NCBI GenBank assembly: GCA_019429185.1
Contig: JAHYJH010000016.1
Span: 1 to 42,706, forward strand
DNA from: Vicingaceae bacterium
GTDB lineage: Bacteria > Bacteroidota > Bacteroidia > Flavobacteriales_E > Vicingaceae
Reading direction: 5' to 3'
DNA length: 42,706 nt
Part shown: in pieces, positions 32,196 to 41,912 of the stretch
Position numbering within the stretch: the stretch's first letter is position 1
Layout of the letters: every line of letters begins with the position of its first letter
Notes under the pieces: model-generated
Seen by the model: only the letters and a program-made list of their open reading frames with translations
Told to the model about the DNA's origin: nothing
Database searches by the model: none
Position numbers and translations under genes: made by a program

Positions 32196-34664
32196 ATGAA
32201 ACAAGTAATAAGTTTATTTTTATTAGTAGCAATTCATAGTTCTATTCTTGCCCAAGGAGAACAACAAATCTCTCTTTCAGGAATAGTTACCGAATATTAT
32301 GCAGGAAATAAAATGCAAGGAGTAAGTATAAAAGCTACTTCAAATGGAGCTTATGTTACTAATGTAATTTCCGATGCAAAGGGAAAATATGAAATCTTGT
32401 TAGACTATGAAAATGAATATGTTATTCTGTATGAAAAAGCCAATTTTGAACCCAAAAAAGTTGTTGTAAATACCAAAGGTATTCCTCCTGATAAAAGAAA
32501 TAAAGTAAATGATTTAGAAGTTGAAATGACGTTGTTTCAAAAACATAAAGATTTAAATGTTTCGTTTCTATCTGAACCCATAGGAAAAACAAGGTATGAT
32601 GCAAAAACCAATGATTTTGGTTGGGATATGGGTTATACAGCACCCATTGCTCAAAAATTAAATCAACTTTTAGTTGATTTTCAGCAAAACAAAAAAAAGC
32701 GAGAATTAGAAGATAAAATTAAAGCACAACAATATGCTGATGCAATGAAAGAAGGAGATAAAGCTTTATTTGCCAAAGATTTTGAAGGAGCAAAAAGTGC
32801 TTATACAAGAGCCACTTCAATAGATCCTTCACAACAAGATCCTAAATCGAAATTAGAAATTTTAAATGCCACAATTAAGCAACAACAAGAAGCAGAACGA
32901 TTAGAAAAAGAAGCAAAATTGAAAGCAGAGGCAGAAGCCAAAGCGAAAGCGGAAGCGGAAGCAGCTGCAAAGAAACAAGAAGAAGAACGTATCGCTAAAG
33001 AAAAAGCTGAAGCGGAAGCCAAAGCGAAAGCAGAGGCAGAAGCCAAAGCCAAAGCAGAAGCAGAAGCAGCAGCGAAAAAACAAGAAGAAGAGCGTATCGC
33101 CAAAGAAAAAGCCGAAGCCGAAGCAAAATTGAAAGCAGAAGCAGAAGCCAAAGCGAAAGCAGAAGCGGAAGCAGCTGCAAAGAAACAAGAAGAAGAGCGT
33201 ATTGCCAAAGAAAAAGCTGAAGCGGAAGCAAAATTGAAAGCAGAATTGGAAGCCAAAGCGAAAGCAGAAGCGGAAGCAGCTGCAAAGAAACAAGAAGAAG
33301 AACGTATTGCCAAAGAAAAAGCTGAAGCAGAAGCCAAATTAAAAGCCGAAGCAGAAGCCAAAGCGAAAGCAGAATCTGAAGCAGCAGCAAAAAAACAAGA
33401 AGAAGAGCGTATCGCCAAAGAAAAAGCAGAAGCCGAAGCCAAATTAAAAGCCGAAGCAGAAGCCAAAGCGAAAGCAGAATCCGAAGAAGCAGCGAAAAAA
33501 CAAGAAGAAGAGCGTATTGCCAAAGAAAAAGCAGAAGCTGAAGCCAAATTAAAAGCCGAAGCAGAAGCCAAAGCGAAAGCAGAATCCGAAGCAGCAGCGA
33601 AAAAACAAGAAGAAGAACGTATTGCCAAAGAGAAAGCAGAAGCCGAAGCCAAATTAAAAGCCGAAGCAGAAGCCAAAGCGAAAGCAGAATCTGAAGCAGC
33701 AGCGAAAAAACAAGAAGAAGAACGTATTGCCAAAGAGAAAGCAGAAGCAGAAGCCAAATTAAAAGCCGAAGCAGAAGCCAAAGCGAAAGCAGAATCTGAA
33801 GCAGCAGCAAAAAAACAAGAAGAAGAACGTATCGCCAAAGAAAAAGCCGAAGCCGAAGCCAAATTAAAAGCCGAAGCAGAAGCCAAAGCGAAAGCAGAAT
33901 CTGAAGCAGCAGCGAAAAAACAAGAAGAAGAACGTATTGCCAAAGAGAAAGCAGAAGCAGAAGCGAAGAAACAAGCAGAATTGGAAGCTAAATCAAAAGC
34001 AGAAGCTGAGGCAGCAGCGAAACGTCAAGCAGAAGAGAAAAAACTTAAAGAAATAGCAGAAGCAGAAGCGAAGAAACAAGCAGAATTGGAAGCTAAATCA
34101 AAAGCAGAAGCTGAAGCAGCAGCGAAACGTCAAGCAGAAGAGAAAAAACTTAAAGAAATAGCAGAAGCAGAAGCAAAAAAACAAGCAGAATTGGAAGCGA
34201 AATCAAAAGCCGAAGCTGAAGCAGCAGTGAAACGCCAAGCAGAAGAGAAAAAACTTAAAGAAATAGCTGAACTAGAAGCAAAAAAACAAGCAGAATTGGA
34301 AGCGAAATCAAAAGCCGAAGCTGAAGCAGCAGCGAAACGTCAGGAAGAAGAAAAGAAATTAAAAGAGCTTGCAGAAGCAGAGGCTAAGAAAGCAAAAGAA
34401 GAACAGTTGCTTAAACAAGCAGAGTTAGAAGCATTGAACAAAAAAATGCAAGAAGAACAAGAAAAACGTGATGCAGAGATGAAAGCTAAGGAAGAAGAAC
34501 GATTGAAAGCTGAAGCAGAAGAGACGGCTAAACAAAAAGAAATAGAAGAAAATGCAGAAAAAGCTGGATTTATTATGAAATCAACATCAACTACTGATAG
34601 CAAGAAAAAACCACTTTCAAAAGCTGCTAAACAATTTTCAGGATCTAAAAAAGCAAAGTTTTAA
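32196..34664 (+). CDS. Exported protein with carboxypeptidase-regulatory-like domain, TPR-like segment and long 35-residue-repeat coiled coil
   Basis: An 822-residue protein counted from ATG 32196, chosen because it begins the signal peptide MKQVISLFLLVAIHSSILAQ; an in-frame upstream ATG at 32127 would add 23 residues before it. Residues about 25-110 resemble a CarboxypepD_reg-like beta sandwich (ISLSGIVTEYYAGNKMQGVS). A TPR-like pair follows (about 178-225, ADAMKEGDKALFAKDFEGAK). From about 245 to 745 the protein is an Ala/Glu/Lys helix built of 35-residue units: ten of type A (ending KKQEEERIAKEK) and four of type B (ending KRQAEEKKLKEI). Thirty-five residues equal five heptads, so a continuous coiled coil or single helix is expected. 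The basic tail may anchor to the cell envelope. The role could be structural; it is not otherwise known. Confidence 0.8.
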   Translation: MKQVISLFLLVAIHSSILAQGEQQISLSGIVTEYYAGNKMQGVSIKATSNGAYVTNVISDAKGKYEILLDYENEYVILYEKANFEPKKVVVNTKGIPPDKRNKVNDLEVEMTLFQKHKDLNVSFLSEPIGKTRYDAKTNDFGWDMGYTAPIAQKLNQLLVDFQQNKKKRELEDKIKAQQYADAMKEGDKALFAKDFEGAKSAYTRATSIDPSQQDPKSKLEILNATIKQQQEAERLEKEAKLKAEAEAKAKAEAEAAAKKQEEERIAKEKAEAEAKAKAEAEAKAKAEAEAAAKKQEEERIAKEKAEAEAKLKAEAEAKAKAEAEAAAKKQEEERIAKEKAEAEAKLKAELEAKAKAEAEAAAKKQEEERIAKEKAEAEAKLKAEAEAKAKAESEAAAKKQEEERIAKEKAEAEAKLKAEAEAKAKAESEEAAKKQEEERIAKEKAEAEAKLKAEAEAKAKAESEAAAKKQEEERIAKEKAEAEAKLKAEAEAKAKAESEAAAKKQEEERIAKEKAEAEAKLKAEAEAKAKAESEAAAKKQEEERIAKEKAEAEAKLKAEAEAKAKAESEAAAKKQEEERIAKEKAEAEAKKQAELEAKSKAEAEAAAKRQAEEKKLKEIAEAEAKKQAELEAKSKAEAEAAAKRQAEEKKLKEIAEAEAKKQAELEAKSKAEAEAAVKRQAEEKKLKEIAELEAKKQAELEAKSKAEAEAAAKRQEEEKKLKELAEAEAKKAKEEQLLKQAELEALNKKMQEEQEKRDAEMKAKEEERLKAEAEETAKQKEIEENAEKAGFIMKSTSTTDSKKKPLSKAAKQFSGSKKAKF
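32930..34385 (+). repeat. 105-bp tandem repeats inside the coiled-coil gene
   Basis: The DNA repeats with a 105-bp period, for example at 33360, 33465, 33570, 33675, 33780 and 33885, where AAAGCGAAAGCAGAATC recurs. The central copies are almost identical, suggesting recent expansion. After about 33955 a second 105-bp repeat type takes over for four copies. Unit number is likely to vary between strains, and long antisense frames over this stretch are by-products of the codon pattern. Confidence 0.9.
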
Positions 34665-34711
34665 ATTATTGAAAAACAGTGTTTAACAACTATTAAATTA
34701 AAATATAAACA

Positions 34712-35371
34712 ATGAAATTTCACAAACAAGGGTATCCTTCATTAATCATCGTGTTGTTATTTTCAATAGTATTGAACGGATTAATATATTTTTTCTTCAA
34801 TGATTATATAGTGGTAAAAGTACTAGGCTATCTGGTTGCTGCTTTTCTAATTATAGTGATTCTTCAATTTTTTAGAAGTCCGTCTAGAAATTTTATAGCT
34901 AAAGAAGGTGATATTATTTCTCCTGCTGATGGTAAAGTGGTGGTAATAGAAGAAGTAATGGAAACGGAGTATTTTAATGAAAAAAGATTACAGGTTTCTG
35001 TATTTATGTCTCCTGTTAACGTACATATTAATCGTTACCCAATTGGTGGAATACTTAAGTATTATAAATATCATCCAGGAAAATATTTAGTTGCTTGGCA
35101 TCCAAAATCTTCCACAGAAAATGAGAGAACTACTGCTGTTGTTGAAGATAATCAAGGAAGAAAAGTATTGTTTAGGCAAATAGCTGGTGCATTGGCTCGC
35201 AGAATTGTTTTTTACCATGAAATAGGAAAACAAGTAAGCCAAACGGAAGAGTGTGGGTTTATTAAGTTTGGTTCTCGTGTTGATTTATTGTTGCCCTTAG
35301 ATGTGAAATTGAATGTAAAATTAAATGAAACAGTTAAGGGTGGAATTACTTCCTTAGCGAGTTTTAGTTGA
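34712..35371 (+). CDS. psd: Phosphatidylserine decarboxylase (short, archaetidylserine-type)
   Basis: A 219-residue enzyme that converts phosphatidylserine to phosphatidylethanolamine. Two N-terminal hydrophobic spans (about 10-30 and 33-51) anchor it. Motifs include ISPADGKVVVIEE, FMSPVNVHINRYP and KYHPGKYLVAWHPKSSTENE. The self-cleavage motif FGSR is present (Gly187-Ser188), where Ser188 would become the pyruvoyl group. The length and SPADGKV/FGSR form fit the short family common in Bacteroidota. It follows the coiled-coil gene by 47 bases, and its 3' end overlaps the convergent PorP/SprF gene by 8 bases. Confidence 0.92.
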   Translation: MKFHKQGYPSLIIVLLFSIVLNGLIYFFFNDYIVVKVLGYLVAAFLIIVILQFFRSPSRNFIAKEGDIISPADGKVVVIEEVMETEYFNEKRLQVSVFMSPVNVHINRYPIGGILKYYKYHPGKYLVAWHPKSSTENERTTAVVEDNQGRKVLFRQIAGALARRIVFYHEIGKQVSQTEECGFIKFGSRVDLLLPLDVKLNVKLNETVKGGITSLASFS

Positions 35372-36425
35372 ACCTAGCCTTACTTTTCACACCTCCAAAA
35401 GGGTTTGGGTAAACATAACGAATGGCTATTTCATAAGCTCCTTGTTTCCCAGAAGCATCATTCAGTGATGAGGTATTGATATCATAACTAAAACTAAATG
35501 TATAATTAGCATATTCCATCATAATTAACGCAACAACAGCGTCATTCCATCTGTAAAATAAGCCACCACCTACAGCCATTCCTTTCACATTATCAGTATA
35601 TTTTGATGCTTCATTCAGATTGTATAGTACATTTGAGCCAAACATAATTTCATTGATAGCTCCTTGTCGAGAGTAAAAAGCATAAGGCAATAGCGTAACT
35701 TTAGGATTTATACCAACAATGGCATTAGCATGACCTATCCATCGATAATGCAATTGATCTGGAAAAATATCTTGAAATTCAACTTTGGGTTTTGTAAGAT
35801 GATGCATGGATAAACCAGCATTAATTAATAATTTTTTTCCTGATAAATATTTTTCATCGTTTCTATACGTCCAAACCAATCCCGAAGTAAAATCTGTTGT
35901 TCCAAAAGATAATTTATTTGCTCCATTGGCTTCGTTAGATTCAAATGTAGAGTTGTATTGGAAGCCATCAAATTGGCTGCCCCATTTCAAATTAGCTATG
36001 TTAGAGGAGCGTTGAAAATAGCCACCTTGAATACCTAAACCTAAAGTGTTTTTTTGAGAAATCCGAACATGATAAGCTCCGCTCAAATTAATTTGTGTTG
36101 TTTTTGTGCTAGATTCTCCAGCCTCATCCATAAATGCATATAAACCTCCAGCAAAATAGCCAACTTTCGATTCTTTTTTTGGTTTAAACTGCATATCATA
36201 GCTTGCCATCATCGTATTAAATGGATTGGTTACACTTCCCCATTGGCTTCTATAATTTAATATTCCACGCATGGTGTATTCACTACCTGCATTTGCTGGA
36301 TTTATTAATAAAGGTGTCATTAATGTTTGCGATAAATGAATATCTTGAGCTTGTATGTTCGAGGTTTGAAGTAGAAAGCTCAAGAATAGCACTACTGCTA
36401 TTAAAAGTTTTATTATTGGGTTCAT
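35364..36425 (-). CDS. PorP/SprF family type IX secretion membrane protein
   Basis: A 353-residue outer-membrane protein counted from ATG 36425 (MNPIIKLLIAVVLFLSFLLQ signal peptide); an ATG at 36446 would add seven residues. The mature N terminus QDIHLSQTLMTPLLINPANAG is the PorP/SprF hallmark (Q...fsqy...p...NPA.aG), followed by NYRSQWG and barrel strands ending FGGVKSKARFN. PorP/SprF proteins work with T9SS and are often paired with specific type B cargo for surface attachment. The two T9SS cargo genes in the window (22065-25415, 37572-41819) are candidate partners, the second lying about 1.1 kb away on the same strand. Confidence 0.9.
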   Translation of the reverse strand: MNPIIKLLIAVVLFLSFLLQTSNIQAQDIHLSQTLMTPLLINPANAGSEYTMRGILNYRSQWGSVTNPFNTMMASYDMQFKPKKESKVGYFAGGLYAFMDEAGESSTKTTQINLSGAYHVRISQKNTLGLGIQGGYFQRSSNIANLKWGSQFDGFQYNSTFESNEANGANKLSFGTTDFTSGLVWTYRNDEKYLSGKKLLINAGLSMHHLTKPKVEFQDIFPDQLHYRWIGHANAIVGINPKVTLLPYAFYSRQGAINEIMFGSNVLYNLNEASKYTDNVKGMAVGGGLFYRWNDAVVALIMMEYANYTFSFSYDINTSSLNDASGKQGAYEIAIRYVYPNPFGGVKSKARFN

Positions 36426-36519
36426 ATAATTAAGTTGAAAATTCATATAGTTGAAAGTTTCGAAAAGTGTTTTTTTAAAAACTAATTTTTAGGTATTTAT
36501 AAAGTTAAAAAGTTAGTTT

Positions 36520-36650
36520 AGGGTTTGCAGTATATAATGGTTGTCGATTTCGGAGACGAAAACTGTCCGTCAGCACTGAACTTGATACGAAGCACAAAGC
36601 TTCATTTAACCACTGAGCCGCCAATTTCTTGTAGGTATTATGTAAAGGTT
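36520..36650 (-). repeat. Structured intergenic element next to the 285-aa gene
   Basis: This stretch differs from its surroundings in base composition. It contains small hairpins: TTTCG-GAGA-CGAAA (36548-36561) and GAAGC-ACAAA-GCTTC (36589-36603). Its two ends carry related inverted words (minus strand ACATAAT near the gene, and ATTATAT at the far end). On the minus strand it follows the stop of the 36654-37511 gene at once. I recall similar elements (GAAATTGGCGGCTCAGTGG...) next to single genes in Bacteroidota, reminiscent of cassette attachment sites, but this was not checked. Confidence 0.4.
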
Positions 36651-36653
36651 TCC

Positions 36654-37511
36654 TCATTGTGCGTTTATTTCCCAAATTAAATATTGTCCGTTTATATATT
36701 CAAATACAATTTCTTTAATCGTATGTCCTGTTTTGATTTTGATTACGTGTTTAATATTTTGCCCTAACGCCATTCGCATATTTTCTTCGTATGCATTTTC
36801 ATCAGAAGTGTTGATTTTGTTTAGACCTTTGCTAATTTCTCGGATTGTCTGAAAGATTTTTGAATAGTCAGTTTCTACTTCTGACTTTAATGACTTACCG
36901 AAAAACATTGTTTGGTCTATGTAATAAATTTCAATTCCTGGTGCTAAAATACTTACAATGTCAGCATTGTTTTTTGAACTCAACAACTTCACAATATTGT
37001 CAAATTTTGGAAGTTTACTAACATCAGGCGTGTTACTTGAATAATTGTCCGTAATTTTTATGCTTGATAGTTTTCCGCTTTTTGAAATCTCAGCGGTATA
37101 GTTTGTCTTGTCGTAACTCCATTTTTCGCCATATTCGCCTATATCTTCTTTTTTGTCTGGATTGCCCAAAACACGTTCCACTTCTTTTTTGTCAAGTCCA
37201 AGTTTTAAACCTTTAAAGCCAATGTCCGCAGTTGTGTTGTTGCCTGAAATCTGAATTGACCAAATTACGTCTATATGTGCTGCGGAATATTCAAAAACCA
37301 TATATAAACTTGTGTCAGGTTTAATGATGAAAACTTCGTATTCAAAACCGTCTTCGTATTTATCTTTCTGAATAGGTTTCCCAAATTCGTTAGTGGCTGT
37401 TTCTCGGTATTGTCCAATTCGGAAACCGTTTAGGTCAGTTACGGCTGTCTGTCCGCTTACTTCAAATAAAGTCAAAAGAAGTAATAAAAATGTTATCATA
37501 ATATTTTTCAT
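36654..37511 (-). CDS. Exported protein of unknown function
   Basis: A 285-residue protein with a signal peptide (MKNIMITFLLLLLTLFEVSG). The segment FKGLKLGLDKKEVERVLGNP (about 98-117) resembles the 'G..lGm...eV...lG.P' helix-turn of BamE/SmpA-like and related small envelope domains, and the part before it repeats a similar theme (GFRIGQYRETATNEFGKPIQ). The C-terminal half (about 165-285) has no visible family. Codon use and neighbours differ in style from the T9SS genes. Together with the structured element at its 3' end, this would fit a movable single-gene cassette, which is inference. Confidence 0.6.
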   Translation of the reverse strand: MKNIMITFLLLLLTLFEVSGQTAVTDLNGFRIGQYRETATNEFGKPIQKDKYEDGFEYEVFIIKPDTSLYMVFEYSAAHIDVIWSIQISGNNTTADIGFKGLKLGLDKKEVERVLGNPDKKEDIGEYGEKWSYDKTNYTAEISKSGKLSSIKITDNYSSNTPDVSKLPKFDNIVKLLSSKNNADIVSILAPGIEIYYIDQTMFFGKSLKSEVETDYSKIFQTIREISKGLNKINTSDENAYEENMRMALGQNIKHVIKIKTGHTIKEIVFEYINGQYLIWEINAQ

Positions 37512-37571
37512 TGTTGTTGTCTTTTTAAACTTGTGTATAACTAACTACTAACACCTAACTACTTAATTTTC

Positions 37572-40500
37572 TTATTTAAACAACGTAACATCTCCTTTTA
37601 ATTCAATTTCTTCGCCATTTATAAGTTTTGCTTTAACAGTATAAACATAAACGCCAGAATTTAATGTTGAGCCATTGTATTCCCCATTCCAACAAGCTTC
37701 AATATCTTCTGTTTCATAAATCATAGCTCCCCAGCGAGAGTAAATTCTAAATAAAACTTTCTCTAAACAATTGCTATAAACTCTTAAACAATCGTTGTTT
37801 CCATCGTTGTTGGGCGAAAATGCATTTGGAACGAATACTTCTCCACAGGTTTCATCCACAAAAATGGTAACACAAGCAGAATTTATACAGTTGTTTTCAG
37901 TTGTTTCTACACAATAAGTTGTTGTTGTACTCGGTGTAGCAGTTGGACTAACACAGGTTGAACACGATAAGCCTTCAATTGGACTCCAAGTGAAAGGAGC
38001 TGTTCCTTGTGCATAAATAGAAGCCGATTGTCCAAGCATGATAGCTGTGTCACTGTAGGCAGAGATTGAAGGCAATGGAGTCCAATTAATAGTTGTTGAA
38101 GCTGTGTCAGAACAACCACTAGCTGTAACAATTACCATAAATGTTGTTGTATCTGTTGGTGAAACTGAAATTGTAGCAGTTGTTTCGGTTGTAGTCCATA
38201 AATAAGAGGTTCCTCCTGATGCTGTTAAATCAATAGTAGCACCGTCACAAACTGAATTATTCCCTGAAATTGATGCAGTAGGCAGAGGCGTTACTGAAAC
38301 AGTAAATTGAGCGGAATCAACACAACCATCAGTACTTGTTCCAACAACAGTATAGGTTGTAGTGTTTGTTGGATTTACTGTTACCACAGCAACTGTTTGA
38401 CCTGAACTCCAAACATAATTTAATGCTCCAGAAGCAGTTAAAGAAGCTGTAGCTCCATTGCATATTGTGTCATTTCCTGTAATAGTTATACTAGGAAGAG
38501 GATTAACGGTTATTGCTGTTGAGGTTGAATCCACACAACCATTTGCATCGGTAATAATTACTGAATATGTTGTTGGATTTGCAGTTGGACTAACTGAAAT
38601 ACTTGTTGAAACAGCACCCGTACTCCATGAATAAGTTCCTCCTCCTGAGGCTGTTAAAGTAAGCGTTTGTCCATCACAAATAACATTGTTTCCATTAATA
38701 ACAGGAATGGGGAGCGGATTTACAATAACAGGAAATGAAGCAGTGTCTGTACAACCACCTAAATCAACAATAACCGAATAGGTAGTGTTTAAAGTAGGAC
38801 TAACAACCAACGAATCAAAGGTAGAATTATCATTCCATAGATAAGTTCCTCCTCCTGTTGCATTTAATACTAAAGTTTCTCCAAAACAAATGGTATCTTT
38901 TAGTGCTGAAATGTTTGCCGTTGGTTGGGTTGTTACTTGTACGGTAACATTAGCTGAATCAATACAACCGTTTGCTCCTGTGCCAATTACAGAATAAGTT
39001 GTTGGAATTGTTGGGCTTACGGAAATTGAACTTGAAGTGGCACTTGTGTTCCATACATAACTATTTCCTCCTGTTGCGGTTAGCGTAACAGAAGATCCAT
39101 TACAAACACTAACGGTATTTCCTCCATTTATTTGAATGGTTGGAGGTGTTAACAAATTGATAGCTGTTGAGGTTGAATCCACACAACCATTTGCATCGGT
39201 AACTACAACCGTGTATGAAGTTGGATTAGAAATAGGCGTTACAGTAATACTTGCAGAAGTTGCTCCTGTATTCCAAGTATATGAAACCCCTCCTCCAGCA
39301 GTTAAAGTGATTGAATCATTAGAACAAACTGTTGTTCCTCCGGTTATAGTGGGAGAAGGTAACGGATTTACGGTAACAGGGAAATTTGCTGTATCAACAC
39401 ATCCTCCAACATCAACAATTACATAATAATTAGTGTTTGTTGTTGGATTAACAACGAGTGAATCAAAAGTAGAATTATCATTCCATGTGTAAGTTCCTCC
39501 GCCTGTTGCTTGTAAAGTTAAGTTTTGTCCGTTGCAAATAGTATTAGAATTTGCTGTAATATTAGCAGTTGGATTTGTAACAATTTGAACAAGAACGGTA
39601 TCAGAACCAACACAACCATTCACATCTGTTCCAATTACTGAATAAGTGGTTGGAACAACAGGATTAACATTTATTGGATTGGCTGTGCTGCTCGTACTCC
39701 AAAGATAAGTGCTTCCTCCTGTTGCAGTTAGCGTAGCCGTTGAACCATTACAAACAGCAACTGGATTTCCGTTGTTAATTAAAATTGTTGGTAGAGGATT
39801 TACAGTAATTGTTTTTGTTAGCGTTTGTTTATTTCCACAAACACCTTCAACAGTTAGTGTGTAAGTTGTTGTTGTAGATGGTTGTACAGTAATGTTTTGT
39901 GTAGTTGCTCCTCCTGGTTGCCACAAATAAGAAGAAGCTAAAGCAGGACCAAATAAAGTTGTAGTATCACCAAAACAGATTGAAGGTCTAGGAGCAATAA
40001 TATCAGGAAAAAGAATACCAGAATTTGCTGTTATTGAATAATTACAAATATCACCAGCATAACCATCAATCATCAGATAATAATCGTTTCCAATAGTTAA
40101 ACTATTGGCTGTTATGGTAAAATTAGAAGAACCTTCTTCAAAATTTGAAACAGGGGTAAACGAACAACAATTTGTTGCAGAAAAAATTTGCATTTGAATT
40201 CCTCCTGAAGGGTAATTTCCTATCCAACAATCACTAATAGCTACATTTAGAACAGCGGTTGTATTGCCAGCTGTAAATCTTATCCAAGAGTTGTTATCAA
40301 TTCTCACGTCAAAAGCGGGAGAGCCTGTTCCCCAAGGGCCGCCTTGACCAAAAATTCCTCCTGTGTTTGTTCCTGGCGTATAGGTATATGTTGGTGGATT
40401 GTTTTGTTCGGCATTTCCTCGCATATTACAAGGTCTGTCTGGTGTGTATGCCGCACTTGTTGAACCGCTATATCCATTCAAATCGCAAATATATAATGCA

Positions 40501-41819
40501 GTGGCACAAAAATCGTTAGTTGGAGAGGAAACACAAAAGCCAAAATTTCCTGTAGATGTTCCATAACCCCAATAACGAATGTAATACGTTGCTCCAGGAG
40601 TTAATCCTGTTTGCGAAATATAAGGTTTGAAATCGTTTGTTGTTCCGGGATAATTATTGTCATCCGAACAAGCAATTTGTGTTAATGCTCCACAAGTGCC
40701 GCTATACAACGCCATAACTCCATCATTAATACCAAAATTTGGTTGTGAAGTAATTGCTAGTTGACCGTTTGCAGGAGCAACAACACTAAACCAAACATCA
40801 GCACTTCCTGCACCAAAACCTCCTTGTTGAGGGGCTGATCCTCCAACACAAGCAGATGGAGTAGGTACTCCCATTGAAGCTGTTGCCCCAACTGTAGAAA
40901 ATTGTAAAAAGTTACAATCGGAAGTAACAGCAGGTAAGGCAATTGCATTACAAGGCTCGTCATTTGTTGGAATGGTTGACGATGCTGGTCCTGTTATGCA
41001 AATGTCAAAAGGGTAACCTCCACCACCATAATAATCATATACACGAATATAGTAAGTTGTACCTGGGTTTAATCCAATGGCATTAATTACCTCATTTCCA
41101 TTCATAAATCCTGTGTCTTCACACTGGATAGAATTTAATAAACCACAAGTACCAGAAAAAAGTTGCAACACAGGATCCATAAATGAAGATGGATCAACGG
41201 TGATTGTTGCGGTAGTGTTAACGGCTGTGAAACTAAACCAAACATCATCATCAGCATTTCCTACACATCCAGGCATAGATTGTGTTGCTCCTACGGATGT
41301 TGTTGCCGTATTTATACAGGTGGTATTTATTAATAGATTTGTTGCTCCCGCACAATTGTTGTTGCTTGGTGCTGGAGGAGGATTGGTTACACAAATGGTA
41401 AAATTACCTGATCCAGAACCAACTCCATAGTGGTAAACTCTTAGTAGATAGGTGTTTCCTATGGTTAATCCGGTAGCGTTAATTACCTCATTTTGACCAG
41501 TAAAAGTTGCATCCATGCAAGATATTGTTGCTAATGAGGAACAAATTCCTGAAAATAATTGTACCACAGGATCCATTGAAGCACTAGGAACAACTGTTAT
41601 TTGATGAGAGGTGGCAGTTGCTACAAATTGATACCAAACATCATCATCGGCATTACCCACACATCCGGAAATTGAAGGTGTAGCTCCTGTTGTTGTTCCA
41701 CTTGTGGGGCTTGAACAATTTGCCGTAACAGAAATAAGTGTAGCTGAAGAACAGTTGTCGGATTGGCTGTAACCAATTCCAAAACTGATAAGTAAAATAA
41801 GTGAAAGTAATATTCTCAT
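37572..41819 (-). CDS. Giant secreted adhesin with T9SS type B sorting domain
   Basis: A 1415-residue surface protein. Signal peptide: residues 1-18 (MRILLSLILLISFGIGYS). The N-terminal third has three or more PPC-like modules with recurring ADDDVWYQFVA / GNADDDVWFSF and DPVLQLFSGTCG motifs. The middle (about 600-1310) is a series of eight or more Ig-like units of roughly 80-90 residues (GGGTYTWNDNSTFDSLVVNP, NPLPxxxI, ATTSYSV-type strands, many Cys). The C terminus (about 1325-1415) is the T9SS type B domain with VPNAFSPNNDGNNDCLRVY, IYSRWGAMIYE and GVYVYTVKA. Such proteins are exported by T9SS and act in adhesion or gliding. It follows the small exported-protein gene by 93 bases. Confidence 0.88.
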   Translation of the reverse strand: MRILLSLILLISFGIGYSQSDNCSSATLISVTANCSSPTSGTTTGATPSISGCVGNADDDVWYQFVATATSHQITVVPSASMDPVVQLFSGICSSLATISCMDATFTGQNEVINATGLTIGNTYLLRVYHYGVGSGSGNFTICVTNPPPAPSNNNCAGATNLLINTTCINTATTSVGATQSMPGCVGNADDDVWFSFTAVNTTATITVDPSSFMDPVLQLFSGTCGLLNSIQCEDTGFMNGNEVINAIGLNPGTTYYIRVYDYYGGGGYPFDICITGPASSTIPTNDEPCNAIALPAVTSDCNFLQFSTVGATASMGVPTPSACVGGSAPQQGGFGAGSADVWFSVVAPANGQLAITSQPNFGINDGVMALYSGTCGALTQIACSDDNNYPGTTNDFKPYISQTGLTPGATYYIRYWGYGTSTGNFGFCVSSPTNDFCATALYICDLNGYSGSTSAAYTPDRPCNMRGNAEQNNPPTYTYTPGTNTGGIFGQGGPWGTGSPAFDVRIDNNSWIRFTAGNTTAVLNVAISDCWIGNYPSGGIQMQIFSATNCCSFTPVSNFEEGSSNFTITANSLTIGNDYYLMIDGYAGDICNYSITANSGILFPDIIAPRPSICFGDTTTLFGPALASSYLWQPGGATTQNITVQPSTTTTYTLTVEGVCGNKQTLTKTITVNPLPTILINNGNPVAVCNGSTATLTATGGSTYLWSTSSTANPINVNPVVPTTYSVIGTDVNGCVGSDTVLVQIVTNPTANITANSNTICNGQNLTLQATGGGTYTWNDNSTFDSLVVNPTTNTNYYVIVDVGGCVDTANFPVTVNPLPSPTITGGTTVCSNDSITLTAGGGVSYTWNTGATSASITVTPISNPTSYTVVVTDANGCVDSTSTAINLLTPPTIQINGGNTVSVCNGSSVTLTATGGNSYVWNTSATSSSISVSPTIPTTYSVIGTGANGCIDSANVTVQVTTQPTANISALKDTICFGETLVLNATGGGTYLWNDNSTFDSLVVSPTLNTTYSVIVDLGGCTDTASFPVIVNPLPIPVINGNNVICDGQTLTLTASGGGTYSWSTGAVSTSISVSPTANPTTYSVIITDANGCVDSTSTAITVNPLPSITITGNDTICNGATASLTASGALNYVWSSGQTVAVVTVNPTNTTTYTVVGTSTDGCVDSAQFTVSVTPLPTASISGNNSVCDGATIDLTASGGTSYLWTTTETTATISVSPTDTTTFMVIVTASGCSDTASTTINWTPLPSISAYSDTAIMLGQSASIYAQGTAPFTWSPIEGLSCSTCVSPTATPSTTTTYCVETTENNCINSACVTIFVDETCGEVFVPNAFSPNNDGNNDCLRVYSNCLEKVLFRIYSRWGAMIYETEDIEACWNGEYNGSTLNSGVYVYTVKAKLINGEEIELKGDVTLFK

Positions 41820-41912
41820 ACTAAATAGGTTGAATGTAGTTTAAATAAAATTATTTTTTTAATAAATAGCTTGATTTACATTAAGTTGATTAGTTATTAT
41901 GGATAATATCAA

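Noticed and set aside
32801-33943. Long antisense frame (380 codons, Ala/Ser/Phe-rich) opposite the coiled-coil gene
   Set aside because: It is a by-product of the 105-bp repeats and biased codons. The sense strand has a signal peptide and known domains, and two other frames over the same stretch are also open.
39136-39426. Plus-strand frames inside the 1415-aa adhesin gene
   Set aside because: They are shadows of the repetitive Ig-like modules on the minus strand.
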